64,000 nt of DNA from Hygrocybe punicea (lineage: Eukaryota > Basidiomycota > Agaricomycetes > Agaricales > Hygrophoraceae), in assembly GCA_963556145.1 (NCBI GenBank), contig OY744469.1, positions 558,001-622,000 on the forward strand. The letters run 5' to 3'. Shown in pieces: positions 11,888-24,353 of the stretch; position 1 is the stretch's first letter; each line of letters begins with the position of its first letter. The notes beneath the pieces are model-generated. The model did not search any database, was not told where the DNA came from, and worked only from the letters and a program-made list of their open reading frames with translations. The translations under genes and the position numbers were made by a program.

Positions 11888-13029
11888 TTCCCTGTCACAA
11901 TCTTAGTAGAAGCAGTAGAATAAAGGTAAAAAAGATACCAAGAGAGCTCTAGTTTGTGATTTTAAATGGATGTTTTCACGAAAAATATCTTGATAGGCTT
12001 GGCTGTTGTGGCTGGGTCCTTCGATAACTGGTGGTTGGTGTGTTCTATGCTGAGACTAGATACCACCATGAGTATATGGGTGGTCTCAAGAGAGAACATG
12101 GGTGTATGCACACCATTTGCATTCCTGGACTCAAATTCCAAGTATTAACAATGCTTTGATGGTTGTTGTGGGACATTTGAAGAGGTCTTTGAACTTGTTC
12201 TTGGTTGACTAGAGGTGCTGGCATGGAGAACATGTTCTGTAGATTGGTTGGAAAAGCAAATAGTGGCTCCAGCAAGTCCGGAGAGTCTTCGATATCAGAA
12301 CTGTAGTGAGTGTGTTGGTTGGGAAGAGAATGACAGGGTAACAGATAGGTTCGGTGGGTGCTGCCTGCCATAATGGTGGTAGCGGGCAAAGAGGTGAGCA
12401 CATGTGATGTCACAATCATTGCCGTGAAGTCAGTTGCTTCCGAGTCCCATACTGCCATGAACGTACCTGCAAGTCGTGTTGTTACTCTCTTAATTGATGC
12501 TTTCACACCCAACTGGAAGAAGTACACTGTTCAATTTGAGACGGAGTTGGGTCCTATGGTAAGGCTATCAGTAAAAACTTTAGTTGCATACTCATCATAT
12601 CAGATGCTTGTTTTACATATCTGTGACACATTGACAATCCAAACTATCTGGAGGTGATAGAAAGGGAGATCCTTAAGGAAGAGGAATGCGACCTCCCTGT
12701 TAGCACTCTGCATGCTACCGCCAAGCCGTCAATTGTGCTTGCTCACCGTGTGGTTCCTGGCTCTCGACTGGAAGGACCTCTGCCCCCCATTCACACGTAT
12801 TCCATCCGGCATGTCAATGAGAGTGATTTTGAGGACAATTTTGAGAGGAAATTGGAAGAGAATATCTGTGTTAAGCGCAGGAAATTGTAAGGTTCTGTTC
12901 TGTCTGTACCATTCACATCATGTCCCCCATTCTCAGTCATGGTACTCCATCATTATTTCTGTACTCACACAATGTCCATCGCTCTTGAAATCAAAACATG
13001 TTATTGTCTGCTAGATATGTACAAAAGAA

Positions 13030-16000
13030 TTAAGTGGGAATATCCTCCTCTTCAATCCCACTGAGGGTGGTAACTTCGAGCCCAATCTTCTCACCCATAA
13101 AGAATTTATCTTGATTGAAAGGGAACGGCACCATTGCCACAACAGAACCAATATTCTTGACATCAATTACTCGCAAAGCCTGTGCACCTTGATATCGACA
13201 AGTCCAAATTGTTTTGTATGATTCACGAAGTATATTGAGATCGGGTGGGAGTAGTCTGACATGAGAGCAAGCGTTGAAGTGTTGTTACCAATTGCAACTT
13301 GAAAAAAGAACTGTATTTCACTGTAGAAAATAGTTTCATTGGCTGTGTGCTAGAGAAAATGTCAGTTGAGAGCAAAATAATTGCTGGTAGTACTTACATG
13401 AACATAGCATGATATTCTGACCTTTTCCAGAGGCTTCATCTTCTCCTTCCAGGATGATCAAGCAATCTGTCCTGTTGGAATTCGAAGGTGTGCATGTGCC
13501 CACTGACAGACCAGGGGGTTCCAATTGGTGACATCCTCACTGGTTTGTTCATGCATATATTCACGTACAACAGTGGCAGTGGTGCCTTGTAACATTTGCT
13601 GCCTATTGTCCTTTGCACGCAACAAAACATACCCATCTCCAATGTCCTCTGAACCATATGGATATTCTGCATCTTTGTTAAGCTCTGGTATCATTGACTT
13701 GAGCAGGTTGGTTTGAGCACGTTGGACTCCTCTTTGAGAAAGATTTGCGAAAGGTTGGGATGGTTGTTTCATTTCTTCTGTGAGGTTCCCTATTGTCCGT
13801 TCCATCATCCACTGGGTATAGTAACACAGTGGCTCAAGCATATGAACCAATGGTGCTAGATGAAGTAAGACATGGAGGATGAGTTCAGCAAAAGTGGATG
13901 GGTTCAGGTTTACATTGGTAATAGATTTCTTCGAATTCCCAGATGAAAGTGATGATGAGTGTGTGGGCCTGAAGGAGTTCTTCTCTTGTGAGTTTGTGCT
14001 GATGGAGGATGTGTACAGCTTGTACAAGTTTGCAGAAATTCTTGAAGTAGGGATTGGGAAGAATTCCGTAAAGAAGACCAGGCCCTAAAATGCATATATA
14101 TGTGAGGAACTCCCAGGCTTTATAGCCACTGGAGATCTTCTCACTAGGGTTGTGAGGTGGTCAGTCAAAGGATCCAGGGAGATGCGGTGTTGCATCGGCA
14201 ATGGATTTACCATGTGCCTCCCATGTATCACCTTGCAACACGGCCCAGGCCAGGTGGCCTTATCATTGGGTGCCTTTACAGGCATCTTTCCACACCAGAG
14301 ATCAATCATAAGGTCAGTGATGTTGAGGGCAATTATGTGCATGATATCGGGAGCAAAACAGACAGGAATGCATATCATTCAGGGGGAAGGAAGGCCAGAG
14401 AATACGCTGGGCTTGCTGATGCCCATGGCACACTGGTGCTCAATGTACTGGGCCATACCTCTGGAGATGATGAGAAAGGTTAGGTTTTCGAAGTAGTCTC
14501 TGGGTGCTCACTCAGGCATTTGTTGAAATGGATAGTCCTCATGGTCACTTCCTTCAAGTACATAGTTGAGAGGTTTGAGGTGCGCAGTGTAATATGTGTT
14601 TTTGTCGGGAAGTCGACGCCCCTTCATGGGGCAATATGTCCTGCACCCATGTTAGCCCATATGGCCAACAAGCCCATGCATGTGGGTAGCACCAGGTCCA
14701 TCAGCACTGCCAATTGCAAAAAAAGGGTGGGAATCATGCACAGTATGATCATGTGCATCCCACATGCGGAAACCTTCTTGTTAAAGGGCGGAAAGATAGT
14801 GGAGGCTGGGATACAAGAATGAATCGAAGTTCTGGGGAGGGAGCGGCCCAGGTATGAATCCCCTGATGGGTACGCTAGCCATTTTATACCTCGTGCTGGG
14901 GTGAAGATTGTAGATACCCCAAACATGGAGCCAAAAGTTGGAGATCTTGTTCTGGAAGAGTTGGGTGCCATTGAGGGATATGAACAAATTGGTGTCATGG
15001 TCGCCAATTCGACCTTCCCAATATGCTTGGAGGTATTCTGATCCTGATAGGAAATCCTCGTATTCCTCAATTACGCCGCTGTTTGCTTGTGTCTCATCTA
15101 GGATTTCACGAGTATGAGTAGACTGGTATCTCATGGCCTCAGAACTCTTCCTACTCCGCCACATGGCTTGTAGCTGTGGACCGAGAGGGATGGTGAGGAA
15201 TGTCTTGCATGGAATGCAAATTTCACCATTGCTTGCATTGTACTGGATCTGATTGTACTGAATTTCCCCACATTTAGGGCATTGGGTGAGCTTGGCAAAA
15301 GGCCCTGTGTAGCCAATGCAGGAGTTGTCGCACATGTCATGCTCGAGTGGCAGGATTCCCGTCAGGTCATTGATCTTTGTTTTGAGAGCATGAATGGAAG
15401 GGAATTCACATTCATCAAAATGATCAGAGATGGCTTCACTGATGGCAGTGTATGTATCTTGGGAGGCCTTCATTGTAGCTATAAATATTTTTAATGCGAG
15501 AATGAGATCAACATCATTGACATTGGGTGGCCCTTGGGGGGGATTGTGCAGCCACTCAATGGTCTTGTCATTGAGGTCGCCATTGTCAAGGGTTGCAGAG
15601 CAGATAAGGTTGATAAAGGCGAGTGATATATTGATTTCATCAAGGATGGGGGGCAGAAATGCCTGGTCAGCATTTTCTTGAGCTGGAGGGGGATTCGGAA
15701 GGTTGGGTGCATCGTCATTGCGACGGTTAAGGTTGTCTATACTGCCAGGGTCAACTAGAATCTCCTCCTGCCAGAGAGTAATTTAATTAGGAAAGCAGAC
15801 AGGCCAGAAAAAAGACACACTGCTCCACCAGCTGCATCATCATCATCTGGTGCAGGATCAACATAGAAGTTCTCTGCATGGTCAGCAAAATCCTGAGGTG
15901 GAGGAGGAACGGCATCAGTGTAAATTTCATCAAAGTTATTGTGTATATCCGAGTCGTCTGGCTGGACATCAAGGTGAGCTGGTACTTCTTCTCCAGCAAA

Positions 16001-16250
16001 GGGAGGGTTATTGGCATCTGGATCTGAGTCCTGGGTGTCTAACATGTCCTCATCATCACCAGGTGGGGGAGGTCATGTGTCAATGTTGCGTTCAGTGATG
16101 AAATCATCAAGTGCAGACCAAATGTGACGATGACGGTAGACTGCATGGGCATAGTAAGTCTGTCTAGAGACTTCCTGGGGAGGTTGACAATACTCGGCAC
16201 AATCGCAGTGGTAGGTGCGATCGCCAGTGGTAGGTGTGATCACCAGTGGA
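13030..16250 (-). pseudogene. Plavaka/CACTA (tnp2, Transposase_21) transposase, broken
   Basis: The minus strand carries, in order, all landmarks of a Plavaka transposase. An N-terminal Cys-rich block (YHCDCAEYCQPPQEVSRQTY) is followed by an acidic stretch and LILALKIFIATMKASQDTY. Then come CDNSCIGYTGPFAKLTQCPKC, IPLGPQLQAMWRS, GDHDTNLFISLNGTQLF and GFIPGPLPPQNFDSFLYPSL. Next are KGRRLPDKNTYYTAHLKPLN and HIIALNITDLMIDLW, then MERTIGNLTEEMKQPSQPFA with SQRGVQRAQ, and finally an exon ending at 13030 (GLEVTTLSGIEEEDIPT). Two lesions are visible: an in-frame TAA just after the SLHYLSAL block near 14780, and a one-base shift near 14665 between the His-rich block and the CPMKGRR block. The copy is therefore probably inactive. 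Element ends were not found. Confidence 0.75.
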
Positions 16251-16544
16251 AGACATACTTCAGAGGATCAGATAGACAAAGCAAGAATATTTGAAAACAC
16301 ACATATATTCTGGAATGTACAGAATGTGCTGAAAGGCGGAACTCCGTGAAGGGGAGGAAATATCTGAACTTATCGCGAGTTAATAAAATACTATATTTTA
16401 CCATATGTAAATAGAAATTAAATAAATAAAAGTATCTAATTGGATCTTGCAAGATGGGGTTTTCACTGGGAATTTACCGGTTTAGAAGAGCCTACCGCTG
16501 TAAGTCACGTTACAGCCGATTCGGAAATGGATGACCAAATCAAC

Positions 16545-17054
16545 TTTTTTTTTTTTGTAACTTTTTTTTTGAGACCGGCAACCACCGTGCCAGCTGTATT
16601 ACCATTCCCGTCCATGTCATGTGACACCAAGAGAATTGCTGAAATCACATAGAAATACAAGTTATAAATTCATTGAGGGACATATGAGAAATGTGAAGCC
16701 TATGAAAATTGGAATGTGGCTAAGTGGAGGGCTAAATAAGTTTAAATTATTTTTTGGTGGTGTAATAAATATTTTTGGTGCCAATTTCAGGCCACAAGTC
16801 ATGTTTTGGACACCAAAAATCCATGTCATCCTTGAATACACCACCGAAAAATAATTTAAACTTATTTAGCCCTTCACTTAGCCACATTCCAATTTTCATA
16901 GGCTTCACATTTCTCATATGTCCCTCAATGAATTTATAACTTGTATTTCTATGTGATTTCAGCAATTCTCTTGGTGTCACATGACATGGACGAATGGTAA
17001 TACAGCTGGCACGGTGGTTGCCGGTCTCAAAAAAAAAGTTACAAAAAAAAAAAA
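16545..17054. repeat. Inverted repeat, ~205-bp arms with ~70-bp spacer
   Basis: Arms about 16545-16765 and 16835-17054 are reverse complements centred near 16799.5, with small indels (for example CATTCCCGTCC against CATTCGTCC). They start with T-rich/A-rich runs, then GAGACCGG/CCGGTCTC. Both arms translate to the same peptide on opposite strands (MTPRELLKSHRNTSYKF), which is only a symmetry effect. Confidence 0.85.
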
Positions 17055-17056
17055 AA

Positions 17057-17905
17057 CACAGGGTGCACAGTAGCATACCATGTCACACAGTATCTTGAAA
17101 GTACTTGACAAGTATACTAAATATCATTACCATAACATTCAACATGGTATTGTAACAGTATTCAGACATAAACTACAATACTTGTGCTCAAATTCATCTG
17201 AAGGTATGAAGGCAAATGAGACTTATACCTTTTCAATAACATCAAGCCTTTTGTTTCACTACTTTTACTTTATTTACAGCAAAGTACTGTATAGTTTGGA
17301 TAGAATACTTGCAGCCTAAGATGAATCAAAGTATTAAACCAGTAAGGAAGTTGGGCCACTTTTACTATTAGGATACCTTTTGAATCCTATCAAGATACAG
17401 TGTGAAATAGTATAGTACTGTTGCCATATTGTGGATTTAAGATACTGTGTCAATACTTTTAAGATACTGTTTCAGTACTTTTATTATAATAAAAGTATCT
17501 TAAAAGTATTGACACAGTATCTTAAATCCACAATATGGCAACAGTACTATACTATTTCACACTGTATCTTGATAGGATTCAAAAGGTATCCTAATAGTAA
17601 AAGTGGCCCAACTTCCTTACTGGTTTAATACTTTGATTCATCTTAGGCTGCAAGTATTCTATCCAAACTATACAGTACTTTGCTGTAAATAAAGTAAAAG
17701 TAGTGAAACAAAAGGCTTGATGTTATTGAAAAGGTATAAGTCTCATTTGCCTTCATACCTTCAGATGAATTTGAGCACAAGTATTGTAGTTTATGTCTGA
17801 ATACTGTTACAATACCATGTTGAATGTTATGGTAATGATATTTAGTATACTTGTCAAGTACTTTCAAGATACTGTGTGACATGGTATGCTACTGTGCACC
17901 CTGTG
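17057..17905. repeat. 849-bp near-perfect palindrome
   Basis: Centre at 17481; the two arms are almost identical reverse complements out to CACAGGGTGCACAGTAGC at one end and its complement at the other. The identical 79-codon frames at 17080-17319 (plus) and 17643-17882 (minus) mirror each other exactly. AT-rich, with TATCTT/AAGATA words near the centre. The CAGGGTGCA terminus is hAT-like, but no 8-bp target duplication is clear because the left flank is poly-A. Confidence 0.9.
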
Positions 17906-18002
17906 AAAGTTGATTTGGTCATCCATTTCCGAATCGGCAAACTTTTTTCGGAGAAAATCTGGGGCTCATTAGTTACCTACTTCAGTCACCGAGTACCGAG
18001 CA

Positions 18003-19825
18003 ATGTCCAACTCTTCGACGGATTTTTCCTCTCTTCCACCTGATGCTCCATCACCAATGCATCTATTTCACAGCGCGTACGAGGGTGCCAAAATGGTCGA
18101 GGCCTTTGAAAATGGTACTTTGCCGGAAGCCAAATTTTTTTCACCAAGCATGGTATCTCAGTCCCATTGACTTCAAGGTTGATCTTATACATACAGTTCA
18201 CTACTCTCAACAGTGCACCTACTGCAAAAAAACTTATTCCACGATCAAGGCAAGACACCGCTAAAAACTGTACTCAAAATTTTATTGGGCTCACTGGCAT
18301 TGCTCTGCCAAATTTTTAGCCTCTTGTATGCAGTAAGACGGCATGGTGAATCGCAATGAAAATGAACTGACTTCATTTTCTTGCACTTGTAAAGGTGGAT
18401 GTCAAGCACTCGTATACTGCAACCGTCAGGTGGACGCCAGAGCATATGATGCCCGTCAGAAATACAGATGACTAACAAATTGCACAGTGCCAGATAACTG
18501 ATTGGAAGTCTGGGAAACCTCCTCACAAGCTTTGGTGTGCTCGGGACAAGGTGTGCATGTGCAAAACCATGGTGCTTCCATTCTCATGCGTTTGGGCAGG
18601 AGTACATGAAGCGCCATGAATACTTTCGTTCGCAGTTCAATCAGTTTTCCTGGGCCCGAATCGAGTGGGACGGCACGGTCAGCTATCGCGTCTTGGAAGC
18701 GCGTCTCGGCGTCTATGGGCCTGGGACGGAATTTGGTTTTTGGTCCATTCCAACCTCTCGAGATGCGCACGATGTGAAAGAAATGCCCCATCCCGAGGGC
18801 TACATCCACGGTGAGATCATGCTCGGAACGGAATGGCCGACCGAAATCGATGCCTGGAAACTGGCTGACATGAACGCCAAGGGAGACATCATTCCTCGGC
18901 TCTCATTTACAGACGAATTCCCCCCTCCTCCCCAAGTCGAGCCTGGCCAGATTAAGGACTGGCAGTCTTGGTATTCCTGGCGTGGTCTTAGTATGACTTC
19001 TCCGGCTGTGTTGTTGATGCATTACCCTCTCACGATCTATCACATCCTCGTGGACGTCCTTCAGGTCGCCAAGTGTAAGAACATATCCTCTAGACGTCGG
19101 GCCGTTCACATTCATTATATCGGCGCCGAAAAAGAACTCAATCAGTTGCCTTTGTAAGATCTTTATTCCTTACATTGTACATATACCACACCTCGATTAT
19201 CATTGCAGATTCTCAGAACTAGCACTTTTACTTCCTTGCACGGACATCACGTTGATCATGTTTGGAAAACCTGCATTCGATCTGGTCAAAAAAGCTCGCA
19301 AAAGCCACCCAGACTCCCTTGCTACACGGGATATCGTTTGGAGCTATACTGCACCTCAGGTTACTGGGGGTGGGTCCCTTAAAATTAAGCTATATTCGAA
19401 GTCGGAGTATTGGACGGAAGATGTTCTCAAAGAATTCAAGCCTGATGCCATCGTCGGCCTCAACGCTGGTCTGAGAACCTATGACTTGTGGAGGGAACCT
19501 GTCAGAGCCTGTTTGTCGTGAGCCTCCGGATTACCTGTGTACAGACCAGAGACGCTCATACGCTGTCTGTGATAGCCTCAACATTCCGTTTGGGATTACT
19601 GATTATGACGAGCAAGGAAGTAATCGCATCGCAGAAGATCCTTTAGCTCTATTGGATACGATGATCGCAGCGGCGCGCGGTTCAGCTCGCGCGGTGCCCC
19701 GGACATTCCCCGTCACGCCCAACCCATTCCATATGCCTGGACAGCGCCCGGTGGGCAATATGAAGTTGCCGTCACTATGCAATGGGTTTGTCACACCTGT
19801 TGTTAGGGATGAAGAAAACGAGTAG
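18003..19825 (+). CDS. MYND zinc-finger protein with MSS51-like C-terminal domain
   Basis: The start at 18003 gives MSNSSTDFSSLPPDAPSPMH, then the conserved HLFHSAYEGAKMVEAFENG block. The zinc finger is split over exons: CTYCKKTY near 18218, CKGGCQALVYCNRQ near 18399, then CQITDWKSGKPPHKLWC near 18494. This is a complete C-x2-C...C-x3-C...C-x3-C...H-x3-C MYND set. After it come CAKPWCFHSHAFGQEYMKRH and a domain ending VHIHYIGAEKELNQLPLFSE, then ALLLPCTDITLIMFGKP and GLNAGLRTYDLW, and ITDYDEQGSN with a final LCNGFVTPVVRDEENE. Introns at 19154-19208 and 19518-19575 are precise; the second removes an apparent stop. The first finger exon ends at a GC donor (AAG|GCAAGA). The C-terminal domain resembles that of MSS51-type MYND proteins. 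Whether it acts in mitochondria is unknown. Confidence 0.8.
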
Positions 19826-20574
19826 TGAGCTGATGAAAAGAGGAGTGTTACACGTCATGGCATTGTTAAGCTTTTCTCTTCAATTGTAGACATATTTTCA
19901 AATGACAGGATGGTTTGGTAGTTGTAACGCACACCAGTCAGATGAAGTAACGTACACGCACGACATTCGTCAGACAAGCAATTTCTGCTAATGTTCCTTG
20001 GCAAGGTCTTTGAATGCGACAAAAGGCTGAATAGCAATTGGCATCTCCATTTCTTCTCTGGACCGGCGGTTGTACCCTAAAAAAGTGATACACTTCACGA
20101 CCTTGTGCCCGAGTAACAGGGACCAAGATAGAATGCGGGTCGCGTACCAACCATGGTGATGCAGGGATGGTCATGGCATAAAGGGGAGCCCCGGCCTCTG
20201 GTCTGCCGTTTTTCGTTGTTGTACTGGAACGCAGCGACGGCTCCCGCAACGACTTATGGTTCAAGTCGCGTCGTAATTAAAGATCGTCTGGCCCTCTTGC
20301 AAAACGAGCAAGATTATGGATCGTTCGATCTAGTAAACCGACGTCTTTTGTGCGGTTTCGCGGTTATCACCACGGATAGTAAGCGGGATGCTATAACGTG
20401 TGCTGAGGGCGAAGCCCCGCCCCGCAAAGCCAAGTAAGCGGAGAGTCTCCCGCGAGAAGTCGACGACTAAACTGTGATAAGTTTTGGAAAGTGTCGTCAG
20501 GGACATTGTCCGCATCGACGGGGGAGTCAATGAGTGAGGCATCTACGCCAAGGGTGCCTCGACGAAAATTTTCA
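19826..20574 (-). other. Possible minus-strand gene, not resolved
   Basis: Several minus-strand frames look partly protein-like: NFRRGTLGVDASLIDSPVDA near 20560, LLGFAGRGFALSTRYSIPLT near 20420, and MTIPASPWLVRDPHSILVPV near 20160. A further frame, REEMEMPIAIQPFVAFKDLA, lies near 20020. I could not join them with confident splice sites and do not recognise the product. Confidence 0.3.
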
Positions 20575-21165
20575 GGGTACAACCGCCGTTAATTGAAGTC
20601 ACTGAAGGCCCACGAGAAATAACAAGTAACCTACTCAATATACTCGGAAAACACATTGCACTTTGACACGAATCAAGCAACAACTCAAAGACCGCGCGAC
20701 ATCCCCCTGACAAGCCCACAACTCCAACTTATTCAGATTGGTGAGGCGTGCATTCCAACCTCAGGCTTTTGAGTTCGGGAAACGCGTCACCGGATAAAAT
20801 GTACGGGCAGTCCCTTTCTGGGTCCGGCAACTTGGTGCAGACGAGTTCGAGGCGGTTGATCATAAATGAGCTGACTGATATTATTTCATCAAGGGCATCC
20901 GTCAATGTCATGGCCATGGCGTCGCTCCAATCCAGTTTGGAGGGACGCAGCCTCAGGTGTGTAAGGTTAATCTGTGGCAAGTTGGCGGGAAATGTACGGT
21001 CGCGTCAACAGAGAGAATGCTTTGTACGTACTCGCAAAGCATCTCGGAAGGCAGGATGGGCTGGAAGGAGTCATCGACACCTTTGAATTTGAAGTTCTCG
21101 AGAAGGGGTAGGGAAGGTAAGAACCTGACAACGTCATCAGGGAATACTACCAAGTTGATGTGCAT
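20575..21165 (-). pseudogene. F-box/LRR-like fragment
   Basis: The minus strand reads MHINLVVFPDDVVRFLPSLP, then LLENFKFKGVDDSFQPILP and LCEY. A 56-nt intron (GTACAA...CCACAG) then leads to INLTHLRLRPSKLDWSDAM, FMINRLELVCTKLPDPERD and FPELKSLRLE. A second frame continues NARLTNLNKLELWACQGDVA without a possible intron between them, suggesting a one-base frameshift near 20755. The leucine spacing is that of the variable C-terminal half of agaric F-box proteins; no F-box itself is seen. It is probably a relic. Confidence 0.35.
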
Positions 21166-21234
21166 GAATGGCTATACACATGGAACGATTATTTCATAAC
21201 ATGGCAAGTTACGTAGTACGATCACGAACTTGAT

Positions 21235-23560
21235 CTACAATGGTGCACGACCCCTGCGGCCGCGATGCAGACTAGCCACCTTCTGGTCAGCGCCTGCTCC
21301 ACTAACAATTTTCTGCCCATCACCACTCCCACGGCCATATCCACGATTCAATCCCATTCTATTAGTGTTCGGTGGCGCCCTTCCTTCCTTGGCTGGCAAG
21401 CAACTCACAACATTCAAACCTTGAGTGCCTTTAATCCCCATTTTTCCAACAGTCTTTGCCAAAATTGGTGGAGGCATACCGTCTTCCGTCTTGTATCGCA
21501 ATGCCTGGAACGCATATTCATTTGCTTGCTCGACCAACTCCGCTGGCGACCACCGCATATCCCTCAAATAACCCTTGTAGTAACCCATCCACGCCTGGTA
21601 TGCAGTCGCTTTAGGCTCATTGTCAACAGCCTCGAGTGCTGCAATGATATCTTTTTTGTGAATACTGAGAGAGGTAGATATTCCGTCGTGCAATTTGATG
21701 GGAAGGTTGCGGACATCGCGGGAACGAAGAAAGAATTGCTCGTGCGGTGAAAGGATGATGATACCACGCCCTGATGCGCCAGCACGTGCAGTTCGACCAA
21801 GCCTGTGGATATACTGTTCGCCATTCGCAGGTAATCCAACCTGCAAGACCAGTGTCACTCTGCAACACATTGAGCAAAATATAACATGCCCAAATATCAA
21901 CGATAATAACTAACCCCGGAAAATCCATGCCGCGGGCAGCGACATCGGAACTGAGCAAGATGGCACTTTTGGCATCTTTGAAGGTGTTTGCAGCTCTCGT
22001 TCTCGCCGGTTGGCTCATCCGGCTGTGGATCTCGAGTAAACTTGGAAGACCGTGAATACGTCTAAGAGTCTCCGCTGCAATGGCAGTCGAGCGGGCTGTG
22101 GGAAAGAAAACCATACATTTCGACGTGAGACGGTGGGTAGATTGGTCTTCGCGGAGTACAGCGAGGGCGGTTGGGAGCGAGTCGACGAAGGGTGCAATAA
22201 GATATGATTGTTCAACTGCTGAAAATTGAGAGATGGGACAGGAAGAGAAACGATGTCCTAACCATGCTCGTGTGTATTTACTTCTTCTTCCAACAAAGTC
22301 GAGATGAATTTGTAGTCTGCACGAAGAGCCAGTGCAGCGACCTGAAAGTAATAATGAATAACATTCAAGAAGCCTGCAGAACAGTGGCCAACCTGTTTGA
22401 TCTCTGCGCTCACTGTAGCTGAGAATAACATTACCTGCCTTGGCACGCTGGCTGGATTGGGTAACATTTCCACGATCTTCTGTAATTCGCGCCGGAAACC
22501 CGCATCTAGTAACCGATCCGCCTCGTCAAAAATTAGTGTTTTGAGGTTACCGAGTTTGGGCAGGACGTGATAATTCTCTAACAAGTCGATCAGTCTTCCA
22601 GGGGTCGCGACGAGAATGTCACAGCGTTGATTGTGAATGCGATTTTGTTCGGTGTTAATGCTTCACAGAAAATAACAGGGGAAAGGAATAAGCCAAGGTA
22701 ATTCGTAGGTATGATAGCGGTGGATGACGGACTTGGTACCGCCGATTGCGTGTTGGACTTTCAAATTGTGATGCTGAAGGAGGACTTGGGCTTCGTCTTC
22801 GATCTGCCGAAAAGCATTGGGGAGAACAGGGGAATAGGCGATGAAGAAATGTACCTGGCAGGCTAATTCTCTCGTTGGAGAAAGAATAAGAACCGATATA
22901 GCCCGGGCACTGGGAGGGTTAGGGAGTTTGCACAGTCGCTCGACTGTGGGAAGAAGGAAGGCCATCGTTTTACCTAACGAGGTGAATTTAATCAGCTGGA
23001 TGAAACTTAGCAAAAAATCAATGGAGAAATTCAGGTAAAATGACGACAACGACGATAGCCCACACATGGGAAAGGAGAAAAAATGAAATAGGACCATACC
23101 GGTGCCGGTTTTTGCCTGGACCAGTAGATCTCTGCCAGTGAGAGCAAGCTACACCACAGATGCCACATCGCTGGTGAAGACGTAAACGCAAATGAAAATG
23201 TTTCCCCACTCACGTCAATTGTTGCATCTTTTGAACAAGTGGAGGTCAATCAAGTTAAATTTATGGTTGGATTGCCCAACCTTGAACATCGGTCATGAAC
23301 CTGATAAGGTTAGTACAGATTGGCATGTCGAGAGTTTAGTCTCACTCATGCTTGATCCCCGCCTTAGATGCATTCGAAATGGGGGCGTCCCTGAACTTAC
23401 GTGCTGTAAAGTGGCGGGTCGTAGTCAACGGAGGACCTGGTGTTGTCGTAGCCGGTATGGTTGTTGGAGCCACACCTGAGTTGGTTGTGGGGACCGCCTG
23501 TGCTTGTGAGGGTGCGTGGTCGATTCGTTTTCGTTTGCGTCGAGGATGCATGATCGTCAC
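21235..23560 (-). CDS. DEAD-box ATP-dependent RNA helicase, MSS116/CYT-19 type
   Basis: A multi-exon gene with every helicase motif intact. Q-motif region FMTDVQ is near 23290, and motif I AKTGTG|GKT is split by an intron (23099/22978). Ia is SPTRELACQ, GG is IGGTKS and Ib is ATPGRLIDLL. Motif II is DEAD in TLIFDEADRLLDAG, III is SAT in MLFSATVSAE, V is SSDVAARGMDFPG and VI is YIHRLGRTARAGASG. The start at 23560 gives a basic Arg/Lys/Ser/Thr-rich leader with few acids (MHPRRKRKRIDHAPS), consistent with a mitochondrial presequence. The C-terminal tail after RDMRWSPAELVEQANEYAFQ is basic and Gly-rich (GLNRGYGRGSGDG...RGRRGRAPL), as in CYT-19/MSS116, which help fold group I and II introns. A TATATAG box lies near 23620. 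Length is about 570 residues. Confidence 0.85.
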
Positions 23561-23698
23561 GTCACGTGTAAAGGTTTTTCTTTTTCGGATTCGGTTGACT
23601 TCCCACGCACCCGTTGCCTTATATAGTGGTAGCTAAGTAAAATACATTCAATAAAGACAACTCAGTAACCTGCATTCTACTCAGCTATCACTTTAGGA

Positions 23699-24241
23699 TT
23701 ATTCTTGCACGCCCTTGCCAAGAACCTGTGCGTGTTTTTCATCTTCATCAATGTCAGACAGCTTGTCTCTCTCCTCCAGATCTTGATGAGTTGAAGACTC
23801 TCCCATAGATACGTGAGAGCTAAATTTCCCTCTCGTGCTTCTTCCGTGCAAAGCATTATCCGTCCTCATGCTGCCTTTGGTGCCCCTTGTACTACTCCTG
23901 CTCAAAGTACTGGCCCCGATATTACCCGGAGTTGTGCGATAGGTCGGGGGCTTCACCGATTCTTGCTCATCTAGGTCTGAGTCGCCATCGACAACTTTCC
24001 GAGTCGATGACGGGCCGGGGTCATTAGCCTGGGTATCCAGGTGGTGAGGGGGCGTCCGCAGGCCTCCGGTTCCACCAGGATCAGTTGACGCTCGTGGATG
24101 TCCAATAGTCCAACGAACTGGTCGTTCGGAGGCCTCAGGATCAGGTTGTAACATTGTATCACGACCCTGATATTCTGACATGGTTCTCCGGAACTGTGAA
24201 GATAGGGGAGTTCGGCATCCGGTCGCTTTGAGTGCAGGCAA
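23699..24241 (-). CDS. Hypothetical disordered protein
   Basis: A single open frame of 180 codons, rich in Ser, Thr, Pro, Gly and charged residues with almost no hydrophobic clusters (for example TLSRSSTRGTKGSMRTDNAL). The second Met (MSEYQGRDTMLQPDPEASER) is a plausible start. It lies between the helicase and the 3' end of the ARM-repeat gene. No family is recognised. It could be the last exon of a longer gene. Confidence 0.35.
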   Translation of the reverse strand: MPALKATGCRTPLSSQFRRTMSEYQGRDTMLQPDPEASERPVRWTIGHPRASTDPGGTGGLRTPPHHLDTQANDPGPSSTRKVVDGDSDLDEQESVKPPTYRTTPGNIGASTLSRSSTRGTKGSMRTDNALHGRSTRGKFSSHVSMGESSTHQDLEERDKLSDIDEDEKHAQVLGKGVQE

Positions 24242-24353
24242 GAAACAGCGAAATAACGCACATGACTCTGACTTCTACCGTCTGAGATGTTGGTGTTCCT
24301 AGACGACCACAATCGTCTCGCAGTGGGAGCGACATGCCTGTTTTTCTCTTGTT

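Larger units (their letters stand above)
16515..17938. mobile_element. Composite foldback element with 33-bp terminal inverted repeats
   Basis: The outermost 33 bp at 16515-16547 (GCCGATTCGGAAATGG...) recur inverted at 17906-17938. Inside lie two hairpins side by side: 16545-17054 and 17057-17905. No open frame looks like a transposase, so the unit is non-autonomous. No target-site duplication is obvious at the ends (TTACA before, AACTT after). It may therefore be a host inverted duplication with insertions rather than a single element. The right end is 65 bp upstream of the MYND gene start. Confidence 0.6.

Noticed and set aside
17080..17882. Identical 79-codon frames on opposite strands
   Set aside because: A mirror image caused by the palindrome, not a duplicated gene.
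19481..19600. Apparent frameshift in the MYND gene
   Set aside because: Explained by a normal 58-nt intron (19518-19575) that restores the family sequence.
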